From Cyrtodaria siliqua (Eukaryota; Mollusca; Bivalvia; Adapedonta; Hiatellidae): 64,000 nt of DNA. Positions within the stretch are counted from its first letter, which is position 1. Every line of letters begins with the position of its first letter. Shown here one piece after another: positions 1 to 12,534 of the stretch. The notes beneath the pieces were generated by a model that made no database searches, was not told the origin of the DNA, and saw only the letters and a list, made by a program, of their open reading frames with translations. Location: contig JAWPHD010001325.1 in assembly GCA_037043455.1 (NCBI GenBank), positions 269,661 to 333,660 on the forward strand, read 5' to 3'. Position numbers and translations under genes: made by a program.

Positions 1-999
1 CCACCGTACAGCCTCCCATAGCCTGATGTTTACCTCGGCCATTCTGTTGAAACCGTGTCGTGAAGGATGCGGTGCGCGAGAGCAAGATAAGGATTATAAA
101 TTAAACAAAGCACGTTATCCATAATCTACCTTTGGGGAAAAGTATAGAAATTATTCTTTTTAGGAGAATCACAACCATATCCGATTGGGCAGAACTGCCC
201 GCATCTTTAAATGTGTGATACTGTACTGTATCATTAATATCCTCTATCTGTTTGATATCAAGAGAAAACATCAGTGACACTTGCTTTACCAGCTGTTAAT
301 ACGGACAGTGAAGATTGTAGTTGGCAAATTTGAATAAAATACTGGACATTGATACAGCCGTACACCGGCCTTTGTTTGGCAAAAATTGCGATCAGTTCCA
401 AAGTAAGTACCTGCCATTCACTCGCAATGTATGTCCACGTTGTCGTTTAATCCGTCCTGTTTGTCAAATACGAATTGTGTACGCGCTATCATTTCAACGT
501 GTCCTCTTATCACCATCAAAATAACCAGAGAGGTAGCCGTGTGCGATAACATTAAAAACTTGAAAACATGTTTAACGGCGAACATTGTTACAGCATCTGA
601 AAGTCTAGACATTTAGCTTTAACATAAAGGCATACATTTAGTAAAGAATAAAAGGTGTTGATGCGTATATAGAAGAACTTTCTATCACTTCCATCATGCA
701 TACATTTTCCATAAACACAGAACTGACAAAGCTTACTCCTTTTCCGCCCATGAGAAAACAATCAAGTCTTTGTTTTAAACGTGCAACGAGCGGTTCTACA
801 ATCGGTCTTTCATTTACATCGAATGATCTTGAAAATACTGAGACTATTCAGGTGCTGGTTGGTTGTCTGTTTCAACTCCTAGTCGTTTTCAGATTCTCCA
901 GCTCCTTTCATATTTCCCTGGATTTAAGTTTACTTTACCTATCCAAATGTGTGTCTCTGGATAGCCTTACATTTTCGGAGGATGTACTCCAGTAGACGG
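1..999. other. No gene seen; AT-rich non-coding
   Basis: Only short overlapping frames under 100 codons occur on both strands. None has a recognisable domain, a compositional bias of coding DNA or convincing splice context. I see no RNA gene or array here. Confidence 0.5.
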
Positions 1000-1125
1000 G
1001 GAATGTCAGGTTTACATCCCCACCAAAGGACGTGGCTAATGGAAGGTGTCTTGACCAAGAACACACTGACGAAACTGAATGGTGCCGGTGACGATCGAAC
1101 CTGAGAGAAAACATATAACAACATT
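1000..1125 (-). repeat. SINE-like unit, tRNA-derived head
   Basis: Read on the minus strand, a B-box-like sequence GGTTCGATCGTC (about 1,090-1,101) is followed by a block (about 1,030-1,080) reading CATTCAGTTTCGTCAGTGTG. The same block recurs on the plus strand at about 2,120-2,165, so it is a dispersed repeat. A pol III B box joined to a conserved body is what a tRNA-derived SINE shows. No clear A box or target duplication was found, so the ends are approximate. Confidence 0.5.
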
Positions 1126-1199
1126 AATCGTGTGATTCGAGTGTATAATCCATTTGTTTATCGACTTTGTCTTTAATTTTACAATCACCCTGCATTCAA

Positions 1200-1800
1200 A
1201 ATTCTTAGGACTGAGTTTGCGTGTTGAATACAGAGCTGAGTTCGAATGTTGAGCCCATGACTAGGTCAGAGTGTTGCATGCAGGGTTGGGATCGAACGTT
1301 AAATGCACGGCATTGTTCGAATATTGAACGCATGTTAGAGTTTGAATGTTGAACGCATGGCTGGGTTCGAATGTTCAACGCAGGGCTGAGTTCGAATGTT
1401 TAACGCAGGGCTGAGTTTGAATTTTAAGCGCAGGACTTGTTTCGAATGTTAACGCAGGACTTGTTTCGAATGTTAAAAGCAAAGCATGACTGTGTTCGAA
1501 TGCTGAACGCAGGGTGACTACAAGGAATAGTTCAAATGTTGAATGCAAGACTGAGTTAGAATGTCGAGCACAGAGCTACGTTCAAATGTTTAACGCAGGA
1601 CTGGGTTCAAATCTTAAAGCAGGGCTGTGTTTGAATGTTGAACGCAGCGCTGGGTTTGAACGTTGAATGCAGGACTAGGTTCGAGTGTTTAATATAGGGC
1701 TAAGTTCGAATGTAGAATGCAAGGCTGGCTTTGAATGATGAATACTGTGTTCGATTGTTTAACGCAGGGCTTGGTCAGAATGTAGAATGCATGGCTGGTT
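1200..1800 (+). repeat. Degenerate 25-28 bp tandem array
   Basis: About twenty imperfect copies of a unit with the core GTTCGAATGTTGAACGCAG followed by GGCTG run through the interval. Copies differ by substitutions and by small indels (for example TTTAACGCAG or TTAAAGCAG variants), so the period drifts. No open frame persists across it. It is an old, decaying minisatellite. Confidence 0.85.
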
Positions 1801-2039
1801 GTTAACAGTGTTTGCAGAACGAAGAGCTCGTTCAGCGCCTCAATTGACTAACCATCTGTATCGAGATAATACAACTATATGTATTTTTGTACTGATGTAT
1901 GACATCCTACACACTTTGTCCACAGACTGACCTGGCTGCACAAGTATATTACCAATGCGCTTTCTGCTAACCATATGTATCCCCTCGCAACCATTCATTC
2001 GGAATTTGACAATTCCCGATTGTTGACAAGGCTGTGTTC

Positions 2040-2362
2040 ACTATGTTTTTAGGGGTTATCGTGCCGCCAGTGGACAACACGGTGGTTTGAAACTGGAGAA
2101 CCGGGGTCAGGCCTCATCGGCGCCATTTAGTTTCGTCAGTGTGTTATTGGGCAAGACGCGTTCCTTTATCCTCGACCGAAGGATCGGGTCATAAACTGGG
2201 TGGTCTCGTATATAGGAGTCTATTAACCAACAATAGAGAATATATTCGTTAGTAATAGAAGGGCAGATTCCCGGATTCCTATGTATTATTTCCCTCTCTC
2301 TGGCAAATCGAATAAACATATGTTGCGCTGACGAGCCGCTAAACACCATTCAATTAAAGGGC
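2040..2362 (+). repeat. SINE-like unit
   Basis: It contains the block CAGTGTGTTATTGGGCAAGA, shared in inverted orientation with 1,030-1,080. It ends in a tail with GCTGACGAGCCGCTAAACA then CCATTCAATTAAA; a matching tail (TTGATGAGCCGTTAAACAAC then ATTCAATTAAA) occurs at about 13,520-13,560. The combination suggests a SINE of about 320 bp with a conserved body and 3' tail. The family name was not established. Confidence 0.5.
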
Positions 2363-2365
2363 CTT

Positions 2366-5300
2366 GATGCGATCTGGAGAATAATTGTTCAGTGTACACA
2401 AACACTAAACTAGACCCATAAAATAATTTATTGTTAATGAAATAGTTTGGTCGGGAAAACTCCACGACTCGGCTATTTTTTGGTGCATGAATCAATAATG
2501 TTAATTCATATGAAGCTTTAAGCCTATACTAAATTCTTGTTTTGTGATCTAAATATACTTTCATTTAATAGTGTGTACAACTGTTAGCAATATGAACCCC
2601 AAATGAATCAATATTGATGATTTAACAACACAAATACACCGTGACATCGCCTTTTCCAACCAAAACTGCTTTTATAAACAATTATTCAACCGAACCTAAT
2701 ATGCGGCTCATTGAAAGCACGTGCACATTTAACATGAAACTGAACCACATTATGAGGGTTTTCTCTTGTATTTGTTCTGGCACCAATTCCTCTTCCAGGC
2801 TGCCTCCTGTCCTTTTAGGAGTTACAGAAAATGTATCTTCGGATCTCAATAAATTGGCGGGCTAGAATAGCATAACATAATGATAATTATGTTGAATATT
2901 TCGGCAAAATACCGCTGATATTTAAATATGAACGACATTATTGCTACACAAGGTATTAAGAAAATGTATATTGACTTAAAATATTTTATCTCATAATATC
3001 GTCAAGAAAGTAAAATACATTGTATGTATAAACCAAGATCATTATATCGTACAATTTGCAAATGTATATGGGCCGAGTACGAAATAATCAAATTGTAATG
3101 GTATAGTAACCGGACAGCACAGTTTATCCGAATGTCGATGGACGTTTAAATGTGTTTATACTGAAGGATTTTGTCTAATTTTTGTTTTTGATCTTATATT
3201 TATACATAGTTTTAGATACAAAACGTTTTTTGTTGCAATTAGGTGTTATGCTCTACTGATTCGTCTATACATGTTACACGGTTTGGACTAAGGCTAGTTG
3301 GTCTTGTGTTAGTTCAGCATTTGAACGTTGTTACAGTTGACATCTCCGACTGTCTGTACAACGTTCAGCGCAAGCGTACAGTAAAAATCGAGGATTATCG
3401 ATAGGTCTTCATTTTGACGCGTAATTTATATTTCAGTCTATATGATATGTTAAAATAATGAACTATAATCACTCAAAAACAGATTTATTAAACATAATAT
3501 GTGCAAAACGTTGAACGATATACAGTATAAATGTATTAAATTGATAGTTTTGTTTTCATACATTTACTTTTGTTATCAAATCTCGACATCAATATCACGT
3601 GACTAAACGGTGTTAATTGATTGTTATCTACCCTTGTAATTTGGCAACTCCCCAACAGTTCATACTGCCCCAACTGCAAAACGCTCTCCGGGATATACCA
3701 CTGCCGTAATAGTGTGTGTTACCCTTTGATTTTTACATTGTGTATGAAATAATATTGGCATTCATATCTCGGCCCAATTATAAAAGAATAACTTACATTA
3801 TCATCACAAATGGCGTATTTAATATCATATGCTGCCAAAAAATCCACTGCACAGCACAGAAAAGTGGAGGTCATAAAGGGGGCGGTGGGGGCGGATTAGT
3901 ATAAGAAAGAACTTGTCTCATGAATGAATGCTGCCTTTAAAAACATAAGCACTGAGATGCCAAAATATTGTATTCATACACTCATTTCAATATAATCAAC
4001 AACAAAATATCACAATTTTAACATGAAAATGCTTGAAATAAGTAACAAATAGATCAACAGTGTTTTTTAAATAAAACAATGGCACTTTAAACCCAAGACG
4101 TTGCTACTTAAATTGGAAATTTATTTATGTTGGAAAGTAGCAGATCTATAATAATGATATTATTATTGAAGGGACATTAATGACAAGCTTGCTATCGGAC
4201 ACGTTTTCTTTCCCACATGTAAACAAATAAAAATGTGTGAATTCATAAAGATCACATTTTATTATATATTTAGTTACACATGTATTGAGCCCCATCACTG
4301 TTTCTCAATCACTGATATGTTTCACTGCTGGTACTACCTTTTAAATGTCAAAAGCACTTTCTTTTTTTAAATCCGATTGAATGTGCATCATTAGATTAAT
4401 TTAAACTTAGTCGGTGAATGAAGCTTCTTACCATAATTCACTGATTCTGTCAATTATCAGGAATTGTGATCATTTTGACATGTCCTAATTTTTTCAAAAG
4501 CTGTTTTTTTATCATTGAATTGCAAATCACTTAACAAACATAATGAATGAGTTAGAGATTACTGAAGTCTGTCGAGTATTTAAAAAGTTATAGTGAGTTA
4601 CAGTGAATTGTTGTGGAATCCACTGCGACAAACATGAATCCTGCCAAAAAAAAACGCTGGGGCAAACTGGGGTCCCACACAAAAATCCCACTGGGATCAA
4701 GTAGGAATCCACTGTAAATCCCACTGGAATATAGAGTTGTTGACATTGCCTAAAACATATTTTTTCTGCAATGAGTTCCCAGGTTGTGGGTATATAATAC
4801 AAAGAATATGTGTGCTTGTCTTGAAGTGAGAATTTAAAACTTAGTGATGAAATTAAATCCTATGTTCACTACAAACCAACAAATATTCTTCATAATTTAT
4901 TATATCTATGGTATATGTGTGTAAAGAACAAAAACATGTTACATTTAAAGAAACTAAAGGCCAGTTTATTTATTTATTGGTTTACGGGAAAATTTTCAAA
5001 AATGTTCAGTAGGAAGGACAAAATAAAAATAAAATTAAGACCAGCATTTACATATATAATGAGCCAATAATAAAATTAAAAATAAAAGTAACTTTTTGAG
5101 ACATTTTTTTATTTTCATGTTTTGGAAAATAACAACAGAAGAACTCTTGATGTTTTTTCATCTGTTTTTTATAATAGAAACTAATTTGTAGCAAAATACA
5201 GTGAAACCTCTGGGACCGCTGTCTTCCTTAGCTAGTTTTTGGATGCAAAACCCCTGCTATCCACAGCACTACCGGGACAGTCGAAAGTTCAAAGCCCTGT

Positions 5301-5520
5301 TCTTTACGCCTGCTATGTCCCGGGTTGGGTGGAGGCAGAGGTTACAAATGAGTTTTTTTTTAGTAAAATGTTTCAGCCTTCTCAGGCATAGGGATGCAGA
5401 CTGTGGATATGGTGGTCTGTCAAAGGTCCAATGGTCAGTGAGTTTTTCAAAGTGAATAATTATATCAAAACTGTGTGAGCAAAGAATAAAGTTTAGAACC
5501 GTTAGGTTTACTGATTTGCT
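2366..5520. other. No gene seen; AT-rich non-coding
   Basis: Short unconvincing frames only. A weak local repetition of GGAATCCACTG and AATCCCACTGG motifs lies between about 4,614 and 4,735. Nothing else in the stretch could be assigned. Confidence 0.45.
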
Positions 5521-5522
5521 TT

Positions 5523-5967
5523 AAACAGTCTATTAAATCATTTTAGAGTTATTTTATTCTTAGAATTTTTTTATTCTTGGTTTCAAGAAACTTATAAATA
5601 AGTGATACAAACAGTCTTAATCTGTTTGTCACACATATTAAAAGGCTCATTAAGTTCTGAGAACACACTGAGTTGCATCACAATATGTGATGTCATAATA
5701 GCATGAAGGGATGTCACAATACCAGGGTGTGATGTCACAATACCAGAAAGTGATGTCATGATAGAAACAACCAAATCAAAATATGAATGAAGCATTCTGA
5801 TTGGTTTAGTGATAAAAATTGGACCAATGAAACCAGTTAATTTAAAGCTCATTACATTCTCAGAGCAAACTGAGGTTTTACTGGACATTGAGTAATGAGG
5901 TTCTTGAAACCCAGAAACACAAAATTCTAAAAATAAAATAATTCTAAAATGATTTAATAGACTGTTT
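5523..5967. mobile_element. 445 bp fold-back (MITE-like) element
   Basis: The left arm (5,523-5,592) begins AAACAGTCTATTAAATCATT and the right arm (5,898-5,967) is its near-exact reverse complement, with only a few mismatches over about 48 bp and weaker pairing for 20 more. Between the arms are three or four short direct repeats containing TGATGTCAC (5,688-5,757). A stretch near 5,640-5,675 is directly repeated near 5,845-5,876. The interior frame that stays open on the minus strand (159 codons) has no recognisable domain. No target duplication was visible. Confidence 0.8.
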
Positions 5968-6910
5968 TTTAATGTTACGAAAATATATGGGTAACAAACT
6001 CCCTGAACAAATTCTTCACTATGATTACACTCGAAGTCGGACTGGCAATAAAAAATAAAATCGGGATTCAAGGTACGGATGGTATCCGTAGTCTTGTAAG
6101 TTTCTTTTCTGTTTTTTTAATGAAACGATTTTTAATAAAAACAAAACTTTTAACCTGAATTGAAACAGCGATTGCTTTGCTGACACAAGCAAATACATTT
6201 CTGTAAAAAAGGGTAATTTATTTTGATTTTGACCAATTAATAATTTTAAATGCCTTGTGTTAGGTAGAAAAGATCAAGCAAACTACCATAGATATACTGA
6301 TAAAAATAAGTTTAGCAAGTAAATAACATAAATCCCGTGGACCAGATTCTAGGATATGTGTAGAAGCGGTCATGGGCAATATAACTTACATAATTATATT
6401 AAGCGAATGAGTCTCAAAAGAAATATGCGAAAACAATAGCAATATGTGGTAATCTACATGTTTTACAGAAATTATAATTTCACTTTTATTTCAATTAAAG
6501 GGAGGTAATTTCACAAATGGTAAACTTTGGTTCCCTATATCTTTATAATGGCAAGGAAAGTGTTGATTGTTTTAGTGTTTTTATAACTTGATAACAGTTA
6601 CTTTGTAATGTTTAATCTTGCTCTTTACCTTATTTGTATTTTTAAATGCGAAATAGTATGTTTAATTGGAGATAACTCTGATACTTACAGTACATTGGAA
6701 TACAAAAAGTAGGTGAAAAAGATCTCAACCTAAGACATGCCGATGATTTAAAATACTTCAAAATATAAAATTACATTACATTTATTTCAGCTAATGGTCA
6801 TAAACGGCTTGATAAACTTTCTTTTTTTCAGTATATATAGATTTGTTTCAAACAATACATGTATATCTGATATATTACAACACTAATTTAAAACCAGTAC
6901 ATACATGTTT

Positions 6911-7287
6911 CAGGGTTTGACATTAACAGTTGTCCCCTTGTCCTGTGCCATTTAGATTCTACCGGGGACAAGTTAATTGTCCCAGTTGACATGTCCTACG
7001 GACAACTAAATTTTATAACAAGAAATGAATTTGACATCTTTAAAACTTGTGACTGAAAAAATGTCAAAACATTGGTGAGCACATTGTAAATGACAAATGA
7101 AAACCATCTTGTTTTCATTGATGGAATGCAACTGAGAGAATGTAATGTCACTTTCATGATTGATTTTGTTTTTTGTATCACTTTAACATGAAGTGCGGGG
7201 ACAAGTAAATTTGACTGGGGACAAGTAAATTGTGTAAGTTACTTGTCCTATGGACAAGTTGCGGAAATAAGTTAATTTCAAACCCTG
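6911..7287. mobile_element. 377 bp MITE, hAT-like termini
   Basis: It starts CAGGGTTTGACATTAAC and ends GTTAATTTCAAACCCTG, a 17 bp terminal inverted repeat with one mismatch. Both ends then carry several TTGTCC/GGACAA motifs in inverted orientation. The five bases TGTTT flank it on each side (6,906-6,910 and 7,288-7,292). CAGGG-type termini suggest a hAT derivative, but hAT duplications are normally 8 bp, so the superfamily is tentative. There is no coding capacity. Confidence 0.8.
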
Positions 7288-7409
7288 TGTTTCATCGTTT
7301 TTCCTTCAATATATCGATATGGTCGATACGCTTCACTTCCTATCAATGACAGCCCTAATTCACCGGTTCTTGACATACCCATAAGACCAAATACAATTAT
7401 GTGCATGGC

Positions 7410-7665
7410 TCCAGTTTCCCAACACCCCGGGGCACGACCATTTTCTACCCCGGGGACTTCATTTGAACAAAATTGATAGTCTAGCCATTGGCGGTCATTT
7501 TAAAAGAACAACTGTCAAAATCTGTCCCGAAGTCCTCGACATGATTTTTTTAAGGTTTCGACGATGTTTGGTAATGGTGGCCATCTTGGATGTCGCGCAA
7601 ACCTAATTTTAGCAAATCCAAAAATTATTCATCTAATGATCATCCATGTGAAGTTGTATTTATCA
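7410..7665 (-). repeat. Fragment of core-repeat element A, inverted
   Basis: Read on the minus strand this matches the 5' part of the element at 22,366-24,776. Shared landmarks are TTCAAATGAAGTCCCCGGGG (minus strand, ending near 7,455) and the stretch matching ACGTGGATGATCCTTAGATG with small differences. It is truncated at both ends and non-coding. Confidence 0.75.
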
Positions 7666-8399
7666 TATAGCAGTGTATTAGCCAGCCGACCGTGCTGCAG
7701 CCGTCTTTTGCAAGGCCGTTTTTGAAAAATCGCGGCCAATATTTGGAGGAGTGGGTGGGTTAAAAAAACACAAAAAATAACACTTTCAAACTCTTACTTT
7801 CTGACTAATGTTATGCTTTGTATACATTTATAGAAGAAAAATGCATCTTTTTCACCTTTATCTGTGAAAATAAATTACCCCAGAGACATCCACTTATAGC
7901 AAAATGGCGCGTAACACGTGTTAAGCAAATTATTTTGCACACCCTGTTTGTATATTTGCACACCCAGTTCTTGAATTTCTGCCTAATACACTGTCATATA
8001 GTGACACACCTAAACGAGAAACACACTCCTTTGGGGCAGAAGATCAACTTTCGAGGCCTTGTCTATCTACTGGCAAACTAATTTGAAAGGCATAATTGTC
8101 AATCTCAAAATCAAATCCTAACTACGCCTTGATACTCTCCGCTTCTAGTGTAGAGTATCGCAGCGTGATAAAGGGTCTGATTTAAATGAGACTGGCATAA
8201 TTGCCTAACAGATACATGTAATATATACCGGGTAAAATGAACAACTGAAATCTAAAAAAGACAAATAAGCTTACATACAAAACTGTAGCCTATTTTTTAA
8301 AAATAAAAAGGGCCATGATTCTGTTAAAATAAAAGCAAGAGTCGTAGAACGTGTCTGTACATGTATGATGTTGTCTAATGATGTTGAATACATTTGTGA

Positions 8400-9690
8400 A
8401 GTTTCAAATATATGAAGTTGTTTTGGAGATACAAGCTTATGTCATACAAGATACAAATAATAACAAAGTTTGAAAACTCTAGTGCATGCAGTTCCGGAGA
8501 AAGTGACCAGAATGAAAAACTTTAAGCCTGTTTAAGGTAAAACTATTAAGTTACAGTATCAGCCCTTGCTTGGAAATCTGCATTTTTCTATGTATTGTAA
8601 TGTTGCGATGTACTGCAGTACAGTACCCAAAACACAAACATAACCAAAGCTTTAAAGGTGTACTGGTCGGGGGCTACTTTCCGTCACTTATGTAAACATA
8701 AACTAATTTTTCAGACACATCTATATATCTTGACAATTTTTAACTCTACTTTCTATAAGGGTACCTCTTCCTGGAAATTTGGAACACAAACCATTGGTTT
8801 TATATAATTACCTACATGTAAGTGGCACGTGACCTTTGTATAAATAGACTAAAACTGAGAAATCATTTTGTTTACATGCCCAGTTTCCGTCATGTTTTTT
8901 ATCGAGTGGTCATGATACAGTAAAATTTTATGAATTAAAAACATATTTGCAAGTCTCTTGAACAATTTCATTGAAAAAATTGTATGTTTGCATTGTTCCA
9001 CCATTCATCACGATCGTTATAACAATGCGCCTGGTAACGTCAACGTAATATTTTTCAAGACGTCAATTTACGCTATAACAATGGGTAACTCTTTGTAAAT
9101 CAAACAGTTTCCTCTCTTTGGTTAAAATATATTATCACGGTATATTTTAACTGCGTCCTGTGTGATAAAAATATGACGTTATAACAATTTAATTATTTTT
9201 TAATAATTTATTATGCGGCAGTATGCGTGTGCATCCCCAATGCCATATAAGGAAGTAAGCACACTTTTCGGAGAAAGCCCTTTCATTTTTGTAACGCTTA
9301 TTTACATTTTGGTTGTTTCTTCTGTTTACAAGCTTCAGTGCTAAACGACTGTCAATAAATAACATTGTAAGTAATTCGCAGTGTAAAACATTTTTAAATG
9401 AGTCACTAAAACTGGGCTTGCACGGAAACTGGCCCCTAACCAGTAGTGCCCGAAGCCCGGGGCTAGTAAACTGTCATTCAGGCTAGTGACAATTTGGAAA
9501 TTTATGCAGTCGGGCTAAATAAAAATTCAAGTTTTCATAATTCGGGCTAGTGACTTGGAAAATTGAAGTCGAAGACTGTAGTGCACACAGTTTGTGGGAA
9601 AGAGTCCTAACGCAAAACTTTAATGTTGACACTGCCATTCCCGCTGCCTCTGTCGGAATAACAACACCTATATTTTTTTCAAAGAAAAAC
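8400..9690 (+). repeat. Core-repeat element C fragment, split by an insertion
   Basis: 8,400-8,655 and 9,572-9,690 correspond to consecutive parts of the repeat unit seen at 12,540-13,350. The left part stops within the unit at CAAAGCTTTAAAGGT and the right part resumes with GTAGTGCACACAGTTTGTGG. The right part ends with the same tail as the 13.4 kb element (ACACCTATATTTTTTTC then AAAGAAAAACAAG). The intervening ~915 bp are therefore an insertion. Confidence 0.7.
8656..9571. mobile_element. Insertion inside element C with inverted ends
   Basis: TACTGGTCGGGGGCTACTTT at 8,661 is mirrored at about 9,418-9,445 (reverse complement TACTGGTTAGGGGCCAGTTT). This gives inverted arms about 785 bp apart with imperfect identity. 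A further 125 bp on the right (9,446-9,571) with GGGCTAGT motifs also belongs to the inserted material. No coding frame was recognised. The exact ends and target duplication are unclear. Confidence 0.5.
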
Positions 9691-9845
9691 AAGTGAGATA
9701 ATTCAGTTTCATCGATTTGTTTAATATTTACATGTAAGTTATAGCTCTTTTAGAAATGTTTGTCCTCCCATGTTTATAAGCCAAACACAACATTGGACAG
9801 TTTTGCTGATGTTTAATTATTTCATTTATATATAAAAAAAAATGT

Positions 9846-9962
9846 ATGTACAGCTCAGTATGTGCGCTAGGATCTCCACCAGGACATGAACCTGGATCTC
9901 TTTTCGAAAGAAAAGCATGCTTGCTTGCATTATAGAGATATGTCCCTAACCGCACAAACCAA
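9846..9962 (-). repeat. Possible tRNA-derived SINE head
   Basis: On the minus strand, TGGTTTGTGCGGTTAGGG resembles a pol III A box, and GGTTCATGTCCTGG about 60 bp later resembles a B box. No cloverleaf with a convincing acceptor stem could be drawn, so this is called a tRNA-related repeat head, not a tRNA gene. Confidence 0.3.
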
Positions 9963-9965
9963 GTA

Positions 9966-10600
9966 TACAATAAGAGGCCCAAGAGGGCCTGTTTCTCTCT
10001 ACTGGCTATATGGAGTCTTTGCTGGGGAACACAACAACAATGTGCAACTAGGCTTGGTACTGATCATTCCTGTAAAGTTTCACAGAAATCCAGGAACAAG
10101 AATTCAATGACCTTGAAGCTCTACTGATAGGTTTTAATATCTAGATCAGCATTCCTGTGAAGTTTCATGAAAATCTGTCAAGTAGTTTCAGAGGAATAGT
10201 CGCTACAACGTTTTACTATACAACTCTTGTAAAGTGTACAAAGATGACTGAGCTGGCAGTCATGTTTAACGTCGAATCAAAACGATTTTCGACAAGGACC
10301 ATGCTGATCATTTTAGAAAAAGTCCCGTATCAATATCATTTAGAGTTTTCAAGAAGTAGTCGCTACAAACTTTTTTTTTTTTAAATTTATTTTTAGATTT
10401 GGCGACCATCGTGGATTTCACATCAACATGAATTTTTGCTAGGATCAACTAGACTTCATGGGCAACATTTCTGTAAAGTTTCATGGAAATCCATTCAATA
10501 GTTTCAGAGAAGTAGTCCTACAAAAAAAGTTTACGGACAGACAGACGACGGACACCACACCACGGCATAAGCTCTGCTGATCTCTGATCAGTTGAGCTAA
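9966..10600 (-). repeat. Core-repeat element A relative, inverted and short
   Basis: The left edge reads AGAGGCCCAAGAGGGCCTG and the right edge ends GATCAGTTGAGCTAAAAA. These are the reverse complements of the two ends of the 22.4-24.8 kb type of element (TTTTTAGCTCACCTGAGC and GGGCCATCATGGCCCTCTTG). The interior has two or three copies of GTAAAGTTTCATGGAAATCC followed by AGTAGTC.CTACAA. Non-coding. Confidence 0.6.
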
Positions 10601-10839
10601 AAATCGCATGAAAAAAAGACAAATGGAACAAACTGTCGCATCGAATTCGGTGGAAATCCATTTTCACCATTTCGGTTCGTAATAAAAAATATATTGATTT
10701 ATATTTCATTGAAAATCTCAAGTAAATTTTTTCAGATCTATTTAATCGCAATAAAACATATAAAATGAGAAAATATCAAATTATTCGAAAATCACATGAA
10801 AACAAGATATTTATACAAAATAGCATTTTTCAACAAATC

Positions 10840-11275
10840 AAGGGTCGTAACCTGCCGTTACTAACTAGATCTAGCTGGTTTACGAACTTGTCCAAAATTC
10901 ATTGATATACCATGCTTTGCAGAACAAGACATCATATTGAGACTTCCTGGCAAATTTTGTAGAAATCCGACAAGCCATTTAGGAGGAGTAGCGCCGACAA
11001 GAAATTTAAAGTAAAAATGTCAGTGCTATAACTCCGTCATAAATCAGCAAACTGGAACAAAAGCGTGATATGCACAACTAGACATCTTACAGATGCTTTC
11101 TGCCAAGATTTCTCGAAATCCAACGAGGCGTTTAGGAGTAGTAGCGCTGACAAGAAATTAAAAAAAATGTCAAGGGGTCGTAACTCGATCAAAAATCAAC
11201 AAACTGGAAAAAAAAAATGCAATAGGCACAGGAATGCTTCCTGCTTACACGGCGTTAACACCAAAAAAAATAAAA
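10840..11275 (+). repeat. ~150 bp tandem repeats (family D)
   Basis: The block GACAAGAAATT(T)AAA occurs at about 10,996 and 11,149, and GGTCGTAAC at about 10,843 and 11,175. This gives two to three diverged units of roughly 150-180 bp. A further diverged piece with GGGCCATAACTCCGCTGTTA lies at about 12,222-12,310. Confidence 0.6.
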
Positions 11276-12534
11276 TAAAATAATATTTTTTTTTTTTTTT
11301 TTTTTAAATAATAATAATAAATAAGTAAATAAATAATAAAAAAAATTAAAAAAAAAAAAATATCTATTAAAGGCATTTGCTGTAGTTTTCCATGCGCATC
11401 TTTTTTTGGGCGACTTCTCTTCTAAAACTATTGGATGGATTTTCCTACAAATTTACAGGAATGTTGCTTTTGATCTCTAGTTGTATTTTTTTATCTTTTT
11501 TTATGAATTTGTTTTAATTATTTTTCGGAATTATTATTATTTATTTTTTTTATTTAAATTTTTATTTGTTTTGTATTTTTTTTATTGTCTTTATTTAAAT
11601 AAAGGCCTATTATTAGATACATAAAATAGGAAAAATATAGCATTTTGTAGAAATTCCAACAAAATTAAAAAAAAATTTAGCATAATGGTACTGTTCCAAA
11701 AACCAATATTAAATCTCAATATGCATGGTGACCTATAAATTTAATTGAATATATTGTCTAAATATATGTTCAAATAAGTACCTAGGAAGTATCAACAAAT
11801 TCTGTTATTAGAAACATAACAAAAAAATATTTTTCTAAACAAGCATTGGGACCTATAATTTTTATTGCACATTTTGTTTTTATATATGTTAAACTATGTG
11901 CTTAGAAAGTTTAAAAAAATTCTATTATTGGGAACATACAAAAAAAAAAGGAAATTGTATCATTATAGACTAATTTATGCATAAATTGTGGTAATTGTCT
12001 CAACAGATTTTGTAAAAAAATATAGGTTTTACATAAAGATGAGCTTTAAATGTTATTGTAATTAAAGTTTAAAGAAAATCTGTTCTGCAGAAAAAAATAC
12101 AGACAATGTCTTTAATAATAATAAAAAAAGAGCAAAATATCTGGTAAAGTTTGGTAAAGATCAAATGAAAAATGAAAACCCTATCGTATTAACTTGGCAA
12201 ACTATAGATTTTTAACTAAATCAAGGGCCATAACTCCGCTGTTATTGGTCCGATCTGGCTGGTTCGAACTTGTGCGAGCTTTCATTGATATTAATAATCT
12301 GGTAAAGATTGGTAAAGATCGGATGAAAAATGAAGGCCTTTGGCCAGTAGAGCTAAAATTCATCAGCTCCAAAAAGTAGGTCAAGATCCAGGCATCCAAA
12401 AAAAGATGCACTACCGAAGACACAACTATGTCAAAATAAAATATGTTTTCTTCCAAAGACTGAGCTATAAATCAGGTTTAAAACATTTAGTGCATAATTC
12501 TAGTTCATGAGAAAGTGATGTAAATGTAACAATT
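11276..12534. other. A/T homopolymer-rich non-coding DNA
   Basis: 11,281-11,360 is a compound poly-T, AATA and poly-A tract. The rest is strongly AT-rich with many short A and T runs. Apart from the family D piece near 12,222-12,310, nothing could be assigned. Confidence 0.6.

Noticed and set aside
5592..6071. 159-codon minus-strand frame
   Set aside because: It lies largely in the fold-back element, has no domain and runs past the element's arm; most likely chance.
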